DNA of 11,290 nt from JAGLRQ01 sp965369805. GTDB lineage: Bacteria > Auribacterota > UBA6266. This document shows positions 7,149-11,290 of the stretch, piece after piece. The stretch's first letter is position 1. Every line of letters begins with the position of its first letter. Position numbers and translations under genes: made by a program. The stretch spans positions 1 through 11,290 of the forward strand of contig CBDURG010000066.1 of NCBI GenBank assembly GCA_965369805.1, given 5' to 3'. The notes beneath the pieces are model-generated. The model did not search any database. It worked only from the letters and a program-made list of their open reading frames with translations, and had not been told where the DNA came from.

Positions 7149-7478
7149 TTATTCCTCTTTTTTAATCGTTTCTTCTATCCATTGTTTAAGTTTTGGTTTC
7201 TGCATCACTCCTGAAGTTTGATTCTTAATTTCTCCTGCTTTAAAAAGAATCAGTGTGGGAACACTCATAACATTATACATTGCCGCCGCCGCGCGGCAGT
7301 CATCAACATCCGCCTTAACAAAGACAACTTCCCGCACTTCTCCCGACAATTCCTCAAATACAGGGGCCATCATTTTACATGGCATACACCACTCGGCAGA
7401 AAAATCAACCACGACAGGCTTAGAATTCTTCAGCACCTTTTCTTCAAAGTCATTCTCTACAACATGAATTACAGCCAT
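7149..7478 (-). CDS. Thioredoxin with WCMPCK active site
   Basis: 109 aa, normal thioredoxin length. The start is the ATG at 7476-7478, which has a strong GGGAG 6 bases upstream; the frame continues upstream to 7502 but without a suitable ribosome-binding site. The fold is clear: VVVDFSAEWCMPCK with the redox Cys31/Cys34, Asp25 (equivalent of the buried Asp), and cis-Pro74 in SVPTLILF. The dipeptide between the cysteines is Met-Pro instead of the usual Gly-Pro, which may shift redox potential or partner choice. A further cysteine (Cys61) lies in DVDDCRAAA. It is the first gene of the operon, 8 bp before the citrate synthase-like gene. It may reduce or regulate the oxygen-sensitive enzymes encoded after it (inference). 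Confidence 0.93.
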   Translation of the reverse strand: MAVIHVVENDFEEKVLKNSKPVVVDFSAEWCMPCKMMAPVFEELSGEVREVVFVKADVDDCRAAAAMYNVMSVPTLILFKAGEIKNQTSGVMQKPKLKQWIEETIKKEE

Positions 7479-7525
7479 AATCATCTCCCGTTTTTTTAAC
7501 ATATTAATCTGAAAATCGAGTGGTC

Positions 7526-7555
7526 ATGTTAGCATTTCAGCATTTAAAAATGCAA
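7526..7555 (-). promoter_or_regulatory. Possible promoter of the thioredoxin-citrate-fumarase-nfn operon
   Basis: On the minus strand TTGCAT (7550-7555) and TAACAT (7526-7531) are 18 bp apart, and TG one base before the -10 gives an extended -10. Each hexamer is only a moderate match (3/6 and 4/6). It lies about 50 bp before the thioredoxin start codon, in the only sizeable gap upstream of the operon. Confidence 0.35.
7531..7553. repeat. Palindrome plus direct repeat in the divergent intergenic region, possible operator
   Basis: The inverted repeat GCATTT-AA-AAATGC occupies 7540-7553. AGCATTT occurs twice in direct orientation (7531-7537 and 7539-7545). The palindrome falls inside the spacer of the possible operon promoter, the usual place for a repressor site. 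It also lies upstream of the divergent gene at 7631. No known regulator motif is recognised. Confidence 0.4.
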
Positions 7556-7630
7556 CAAAAATCAAAGAAACAGCTTTACCTTTCTCTCAAATTTATGCAA
7601 AATACCTGAAAAATACAAGGAGGACAGTAA

Positions 7631-8209
7631 ATGTTGAAAAACTTTATTTACATATCGCTTGTTCTATTTACCAGCAGTATTGCTTTTGGTATTGATCTCC
7701 CTTTCAATGTTTATACCAATTATAATGCTCAGGACAATCACTATGTCCCTTCCGGCTGGATGGGAGATATCGGGGCAATAACACTTAATCAAAATTGCAA
7801 GGAAAATACTCATTCCGAAAAATTCTGTATCCAAATTGTTTATACAGGCGAAAGCACCAATGGCCAGGGATGGATAGGAATCTACTGGCAGAATCCTGTA
7901 AATAACTGGGGAAATTCAAGAGGCGGATACAATTTAACAGGGGCACAAACACTCGAAATCTGGGCACGCGGTGAAAAAGACGGCAGCATTGTAGAATTCA
8001 AAATGGGCGGAATTGAAGGAGATTTTCCGGATACTCACACAGGAGCAACGGGGCCGGTTACATTAACAAAAGAATGGAAAAAATATACCATAGATCTATC
8101 CGGTGCCGACTTAAGCTATATCAGCGGCGGGTTCTGCCTTACAATGACAGAGATAAACAATCCTAACGGCGCTGTCATTTATTTAGACGATATAAGATAT
8201 GTAAAATAA
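7631..8209 (+). CDS. Secreted beta-sandwich protein, carbohydrate-binding-module-like, function unknown
   Basis: 192 aa, the only plus-strand gene. The N-terminus MLKNFIYISLVLFTSSIAFG is a clear signal peptide, probably cut after residue 20, so the protein is exported. The rest is rich in aromatic residues, Gly and Asn: GWIGIYWQNPVNNWG (80-94), GGYNLTGAQTLEIWARG (98-114), EWKKYTIDLSGADLS, and the final VIYLDDIRYV. This pattern, with the terminal LDDIRY strand, is typical of jelly-roll (galactose-binding-like) modules. Cys56 and Cys66 could form a disulfide. There is no catalytic domain and no sorting or anchor motif, and it is not one of the named CBM families I can identify with confidence. 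AAGGAGG 7-8 bases before the ATG predicts strong translation. No convincing terminator follows. Confidence 0.8.
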   Translation: MLKNFIYISLVLFTSSIAFGIDLPFNVYTNYNAQDNHYVPSGWMGDIGAITLNQNCKENTHSEKFCIQIVYTGESTNGQGWIGIYWQNPVNNWGNSRGGYNLTGAQTLEIWARGEKDGSIVEFKMGGIEGDFPDTHTGATGPVTLTKEWKKYTIDLSGADLSYISGGFCLTMTEINNPNGAVIYLDDIRYVK

Positions 8210-8280
8210 GTATCCGGCCATTTAAATCTTTTAAAAAAGACATGTTTGGCAAAAATTCTCTATATAAGGTTTAAGAAAAC

Positions 8281-8583
8281 CTATTGAGCAGCCAAAAAAT
8301 TTTTAATCTGGTCATGGCTACCTGCAAGAATGGCAATACACTTCTCTCCTTCCCTTCTTATTACTACACGAATATTCCTCTCTATGCCGGCTTCATAATA
8401 AGGCCTTCTTAACTGCTTATAAAAAAACCTCGGAGCAATTTTCTTTGCCTCTTCAATATTGCAGCCGGTAGAATAATAAACTACTAACGCTTTCAAGATC
8501 AGCCCGACTATCTTATTCTGTGCTTTATCAAGAGACTTACAACTCCTGCCGAATGATGGAAAATAATAAAGGAATAAGGGCAC
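8281..8583 (-). CDS. RelE/ParE-superfamily-like toxin of a type II toxin-antitoxin pair
   Basis: 100 aa. The N-terminal half fits the RelE-type helical hairpin (FPSFGRSCKSLDKAQNK, then a hydrophobic helix ILKALVVYYSTG). The C-terminal half has the strand-rich core RRPYYEAGIERNIRVVIR and the ending AILAGSHDQIKNFL, like the closing strand and G-x-H-xx-I-xx-FL of this superfamily. Toxins of this type usually cleave mRNA at the ribosome or act on gyrase; which applies here cannot be told. The start is GTG (8581-8583) with an AGGGGG site 9 bases upstream that adjoins the antitoxin stop. The gap from the antitoxin gene is 18 bp, in the classical antitoxin-first order. Confidence 0.7.
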   Translation of the reverse strand: MPLFLYYFPSFGRSCKSLDKAQNKIVGLILKALVVYYSTGCNIEEAKKIAPRFFYKQLRRPYYEAGIERNIRVVIRREGEKCIAILAGSHDQIKNFLAAQ

Positions 8584-8601
8584 TAAATATTTCCCCCTTT
8601 G

Positions 8602-8847
8602 TCACTTTAGAGATTGAATGTATTTTTTGGTAACTTTCTTTTCTTTCCCTTTTTGTTCCGAAACGAGCAGATCCAGTTTCTTATACTCAGCATCGGTAAA
8701 AATCTTCTCCTGCAGTTCCAGAGGAATTAGTTCAATCCTATTCTTTTTCAGCTCAATATTAAACATCGTTCCCTTATTTAATCCTAATACATCTGCTATC
8801 TTTTTGGGTATTGTTATTTGATGTTTTGCCGTCATTATGACTGTCAT
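8602..8847 (-). CDS. AbrB/MazE/SpoVT-type antitoxin
   Basis: 81 aa from the ATG at 8845-8847. AGGAGG lies 8 bases upstream, which selects this start over in-frame ATGs further upstream (8853 and up to 8895). Those are too close to the Shine-Dalgarno sequence or inside the promoter. Residues 5-40 form a swapped-hairpin AbrB domain: MTAKHQITIPKKIADVLGLN, then KGTMFNIELKKNRIELIPL. The remaining charged, lysine-rich tail (45-81) is the likely toxin-binding segment. It probably neutralises the downstream RelE-like toxin and represses its own promoter, as AbrB-type antitoxins do. The pairing resembles PrlF-YhaV. Confidence 0.85.
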   Translation of the reverse strand: MTVIMTAKHQITIPKKIADVLGLNKGTMFNIELKKNRIELIPLELQEKIFTDAEYKKLDLLVSEQKGKEKKVTKKYIQSLK

Positions 8848-8866
8848 AACCATCACCTCCTGATAT

Positions 8867-8895
8867 AATATACACCGTAGTAAGGTCATCGTCAA
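8867..8895 (-). promoter_or_regulatory. Sigma70-type promoter of the toxin-antitoxin operon
   Basis: On the minus strand TTGACG (8890-8895) and TATATT (8867-8872) are separated by exactly 17 bp; each matches the consensus at 5 of 6 positions. Transcription would start near 8861, so the mRNA would begin almost at the AGGAGG ribosome-binding site, with a leader of only about 14 bases. Confidence 0.7.
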
Positions 8896-8917
8896 GTAGT
8901 AAAATAAGAATATCTTA
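8877..8917. repeat. Possible operator repeats at the toxin-antitoxin promoter
   Basis: GTAGTAA occurs twice in direct orientation (8877-8883 and 8896-8902), flanking the -35 box. A perfect inverted repeat TAAGA-ATA-TCTTA follows at 8905-8917, just upstream of the -35 box. Their placement suits autoregulation by the AbrB-type antitoxin. This is inference from position only. Confidence 0.4.
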
Positions 8918-8938
8918 CTTCCTTATTCTTTTCTATCG

Positions 8939-9040
8939 TCATCCTGAACTTGTTTCAGGATCTATGATAACTGAGGATACAGCCGATTTTTTCTGAGAAA
9001 ATGGGGAAAGTCCCAAGCGAGCGCAGCGAGCGGGTGTCCC
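8939..9040. repeat. Non-coding palindromic block, likely dispersed repeat element (REP-like)
   Basis: The block starts with a perfect hairpin, ATCCTGAA-CTTGT-TTCAGGAT (8941-8961). I recognise this as a palindrome seen in intergenic repeats of many unrelated bacterial genomes. GCGAGCG follows as two copies 2 bp apart (9017-9023, 9026-9032), flanked by GGGAAAGTCCC (9004-9014) and GGGTGTCCC (9032-9040). The GC-rich centre contrasts with the AT-rich surroundings. No plausible gene is present. A short minus-strand open frame across it (about 66 codons, 8939-9139) overlaps the queA end and is not protein-like. The block lies between the toxin-antitoxin promoter and queA. Confidence 0.55.
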
Positions 9041-9067
9041 TTTTTTCTTGCGCCTGGAACAATCCCA

Positions 9068-9081
9068 ATTTTCTTGAAAAT
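9068..9081 (-). terminator. Weak hairpin just after queA, doubtful terminator
   Basis: On the minus strand ATTTTC-AA-GAAAAT forms a 6-bp AT-rich stem 3 bp after the queA stop codon. No U-tract follows, so intrinsic termination is doubtful. Confidence 0.2.
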
Positions 9082-9083
9082 CT

Positions 9084-10112
9084 TCATTCAACAACAAACA
9101 TCGCGTCGCCGTAAGAATAAAAGCGCATATTTTCGTCAATGGCCTTATTATAGGCTTTCATAATGTTTTCTCTTCCGGCAAGGGCGCATACAAGCATCAG
9201 AAGCGTGGAACATGGAAGGTGAAAATTGGTTATCATGTTTTTTACTATCTTAAAACTGTAACCCGGATAAATAAAAATATCTGTTTCAGCGCCTCCGGCT
9301 TGTACTTTACCGCCGGAACAAGACGCTTCCAGAGCCCGAACAACTGTCGTACCGACGGGAATTATACGCCTATTCTCTTTAAGAGCCCTGTTAACTTTTT
9401 CCGCGGCCTCTTCCGATATAAAAAAAGTTTCCGAGTGCATCCTGTGCTTTTCTATTTCATCTTTCTCAACAGGCAAAAAAGTTCCAAGTCCTACATGTAA
9501 AGTTATTTCAGCAAAATCAACACCTTTTTCAGCCAGTTCTTTCAAAAGGCCTTGCGTAAAATGCAAGCCTGCCGTAGGAGCCGCGACAGCCCCTTTAACT
9601 TTTGCAAAAACAGTCTGATAATCCCCTTTGTCTGCATCATCTTTATTAGATTTCTTCCTGTTTATATACGGAGGAAGAGGCATAAGGCCGTAACGCTTCA
9701 TTATTAATTCAGGAGAAACATCAGGAAAAGACAGCACTACAAAACCATCTTTGATTTCTTCAACCTGTATCGCAGCTGAGTCACTGACACTGAGGATTGT
9801 CCCCTTCTTTAACCTCTTAAGAGGCCGGGCCATTGCCTGCCAGAACCCGCCGGATAATTCTTTTACCAGAAGGAGTTTAATCCTGGCCCCAGAAGGATAT
9901 TTAGACGCGATTATTTTACAGGGCAAAACCTCTGTATTATTCAGTACCAGCAAATCCCCCTCTTTAAAAATTTTTCCAATGTTTTTGAAAGAAAGTATTT
10001 CCTTCACCCTGCCTTTTTCCATAACCATGAGTTTCGATGAAGAACGGGGTGAGGCCGGTTTCTGCGCGATCAGCCTCTCAGGAAGGCTGTAATTAAAGTC
10101 AAAAGTTTTCAT
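9084..10112 (-). CDS. queA: S-adenosylmethionine:tRNA ribosyltransferase-isomerase QueA
   Basis: 342 aa, full family length. QueA transfers and isomerises the ribose of S-adenosylmethionine onto 7-aminomethyl-7-deazaguanine at the tRNA wobble base, giving epoxyqueuosine. Clear motifs are YSLPERLIAQKP (8-19), LLVLNNTEVLP, MARPLKRLKKG, YQTVFAKVKGAVAAPTAGLH (165-184), ITLHVGLGTFLPV (203-215), HRMHSE (223-228), VGTTVVRALE, NFHLPCSTLLMLV, and YSYGDAM near the C-terminus. The ATG (10110-10112) has only a weak AGAAAG site upstream. A SpoIID-family gene lies upstream on the same strand, a neighbour pair known from several phyla. The usual downstream partner tgt is absent; a repeat element and toxin-antitoxin module follow instead. 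Confidence 0.97.
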   Translation of the reverse strand: MKTFDFNYSLPERLIAQKPASPRSSSKLMVMEKGRVKEILSFKNIGKIFKEGDLLVLNNTEVLPCKIIASKYPSGARIKLLLVKELSGGFWQAMARPLKRLKKGTILSVSDSAAIQVEEIKDGFVVLSFPDVSPELIMKRYGLMPLPPYINRKKSNKDDADKGDYQTVFAKVKGAVAAPTAGLHFTQGLLKELAEKGVDFAEITLHVGLGTFLPVEKDEIEKHRMHSETFFISEEAAEKVNRALKENRRIIPVGTTVVRALEASCSGGKVQAGGAETDIFIYPGYSFKIVKNMITNFHLPCSTLLMLVCALAGRENIMKAYNKAIDENMRFYSYGDAMFVVE

Positions 10113-10141
10113 GTCTGCTTTCTTTTTAAAATTCTGGCAAA

Positions 10142-10172
10142 ATACTACATACTATACTATATACTAAATACT
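10142..10172. repeat. Short degenerate heptamer repeat (TACTANA) between the SpoIID-like gene and queA
   Basis: The stretch reads as imperfect tandem copies of TACTACA, TACTATA, (CTATA), TACTAAA, TACT within 31 bp. On the minus strand it gives several TAGTAT/TATAGT hexamers 30-60 bp before queA that could act as -10-like sequences. It may equally be low-complexity AT sequence. Confidence 0.45.
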
Positions 10173-10178
10173 GCTTTT

Positions 10179-11290
10179 TTATCTTCTGCTCTTCTCAATC
10201 TTTGCTCCGGGATAGTAATATTTTAATATTTTTTTATAGTTATAGCCCTTTTCCGCTAATGCCAAAGCCCCATATTGACACATGCCAACACCATGGCCGT
10301 GGCCTTTCCCTCCAAAATGAACGTTTTTACCCCTCTTTTTCAACTTAAACAAACCACTTTTAACCTTTTTTGAATCCAAAGCCATTCTAAAATCATTTAT
10401 TTTTACATTAAGGCTGCCGTAATTATGCACAATCGTAAGTTCTGTTATTCTTTTACCGTATTTACTCCTTTGGGATGGGCGAATATGCTTTAAAGTTCCC
10501 AGCTTAAAACCCGCGGAACGCAGTTTTGATTCTATCTCAGATAAAGACAGCACGGCCTGCCATTCATAATCAGGAGCATTTCCGCAGTGGCGGCATTTAA
10601 CCCCCTTCGGGAAATTATCCTTAAATTTGACCCAGACATTTTTAGGGGCCTCCGTATACCCCCCGCAGACAGTCGAAAAAAACGAACAGAGAGGTTTGCC
10701 TTTATAAATCAAAATCTCCCCCCTGGTCGCGTTAACCGCGGAATTAGTCCTGGGACTTTCAGTTCCGGCACCCGCGTAATTCTGTGACACAGAACTTAAA
10801 TCATAAGGAGTTCCCTCATTGTTTATAACGTGGTAAAACGCGTAGGAACGCGACGCGACGGCCTGAGCTTTGAGTGCTTGAATGTTCCATGTAGGATACA
10901 CCTCATTAGGAACAACCCCTTTAATATAATCTTCGATATCAAGGCGGTTTATCACAAGCAGACAGGTTTTATTGTCTTTCACTGTTTTTCTAATTCTGAT
11001 AATGCCTTTTAATTTGCGTCCCCCCACATCTATTAAACCGGAAGAAGTTATTGTAAGGTAATCCCCTTTATATCTTTTATTGTTTATCAGAATATCATCT
11101 TTGTAGATACCGGCTTTGAATTTAGATCCGGCCCTGATAGTAAAAGCAAGTAAACCATTTTGCGCTTTAACCGCGCAGATTTCATTTGAACACAATTCAA
11201 CCGGACGCGAGGCTTGCATAATTAAGACGTTAATATTCTCCGGAGGCCTTGCACGAAAAGACATACCGATAAGAAATGGGGCGCCAAAGG
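10179..11290 (-). CDS. SpoIID/LytB-domain protein (peptidoglycan lytic transglycosylase family), 5' end outside window
   Basis: The frame is open to the right edge, giving at least 369 aa. An ATG at 11262-11264 exists but has no ribosome-binding site. The residues before it (FGAPFLIG) look like the end of a signal-peptide hydrophobic core, so the true start is probably upstream of the window. Counting from that ATG, the catalytic region is VVPNEVYPTWNIQALKAQAV (117-136), with the Glu of NEV as the likely acid, followed by ASRSYAFYHV. Further motifs are FFSTVCGGYTEAPKNVW (195-211), a CRHC pair (224-227) that could bind metal, and GGKGHGHGVGMCQYGALALA (318-337). SpoIID enzymes cut denuded glycan strands in the cell wall. 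Homologues occur in many non-sporulating bacteria, so this does not imply sporulation. queA follows after 66 bp. Confidence 0.92.
   Translation of the reverse strand, partial: FGAPFLIGMSFRARPPENINVLIMQASRPVELCSNEICAVKAQNGLLAFTIRAGSKFKAGIYKDDILINNKRYKGDYLTITSSGLIDVGGRKLKGIIRIRKTVKDNKTCLLVINRLDIEDYIKGVVPNEVYPTWNIQALKAQAVASRSYAFYHVINNEGTPYDLSSVSQNYAGAGTESPRTNSAVNATRGEILIYKGKPLCSFFSTVCGGYTEAPKNVWVKFKDNFPKGVKCRHCGNAPDYEWQAVLSLSEIESKLRSAGFKLGTLKHIRPSQRSKYGKRITELTIVHNYGSLNVKINDFRMALDSKKVKSGLFKLKKRGKNVHFGGKGHGHGVGMCQYGALALAEKGYNYKKILKYYYPGAKIEKSRR

Noticed and set aside
7574..7602. Plus-strand promoter for the secreted-protein gene (TTTACC, 17 bp, CAAAAT)
   Set aside because: The spacing is good but both hexamers are poor matches, and several alternatives in the same AT-rich region are equally likely.
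8227..8240. TCTTTT-AA-AAAAGA palindrome after the secreted-protein gene as a terminator
   Set aside because: The stem is almost all A/T and no U-tract follows. Likely chance in AT-rich sequence.
8267..8282. AGGTTT-AAGA-AAACCT hairpin overlapping the toxin stop codon as a terminator
   Set aside because: The 6-bp stem is AT-rich, and on the minus strand it is not directly followed by a T-tract (the T-run lies about 10 bases later). Too weak to call.
8939..9139. 66-codon minus-strand open frame across the repeat block
   Set aside because: It overlaps the queA 3' end, has no ribosome-binding site, and its translation is low-complexity and basic with no family resemblance. It is best explained as chance in the repeat.

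Overview
The window is about 40% GC by eye and densely coded, almost entirely on the minus strand. It looks like the chromosome of an uncultured strict anaerobe. The reasons are an oxygen-sensitive style of central metabolism (Re-type citrate synthase, split LeuCD-type aconitase, two-subunit class I [4Fe-4S] fumarase) and a NfnAB electron-bifurcating transhydrogenase. The phylum cannot be fixed from sequence alone. Clostridia, Desulfobacterota, Omnitrophota/Elusimicrobiota-like and similar candidate phyla would all fit.

Region 1 (1-7478, minus strand) is one tight operon of nine genes. In transcription order they are: thioredoxin with a WCMPCK active site; a Re-citrate-synthase-like enzyme with an extra C-terminal Cache/PDC-like sensor domain; large and small subunits of a LeuCD-family hydro-lyase, most likely acting as aconitase; NADP-dependent isocitrate dehydrogenase; fumarase alpha and beta; NfnA; and the first 35 codons of NfnB, which runs off the left edge. 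Gaps are 4-25 bp, and the last four genes overlap one another. The set makes 2-oxoglutarate from oxaloacetate and acetyl-CoA, producing NADPH that NfnAB can exchange with NADH and reduced ferredoxin. Fumarase supplies the malate/fumarate step. A possible promoter with a palindrome inside its spacer lies just upstream of the thioredoxin gene.

Region 2 (7503-8280) holds a divergent plus-strand gene for a small secreted beta-sandwich protein that resembles a carbohydrate-binding module. It has a strong ribosome binding site.

Region 3 (8281-9083) is accessory. It carries a minus-strand toxin-antitoxin pair (AbrB-type antitoxin, then RelE-like toxin) with a good sigma70-type promoter and possible operators. 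This is followed by a non-coding block that looks like a dispersed palindromic repeat element.

Region 4 (9084-11290, minus strand) holds queA (queuosine synthesis) downstream of a SpoIID/LytB-family peptidoglycan hydrolase gene. The reading frame of the latter is open to the right edge, so its start is probably outside the window. A short heptamer-like repeat sits between these two genes.

The most unusual element is the citrate synthase-sensor fusion in an operon that couples the oxidative citrate branch to electron bifurcation.
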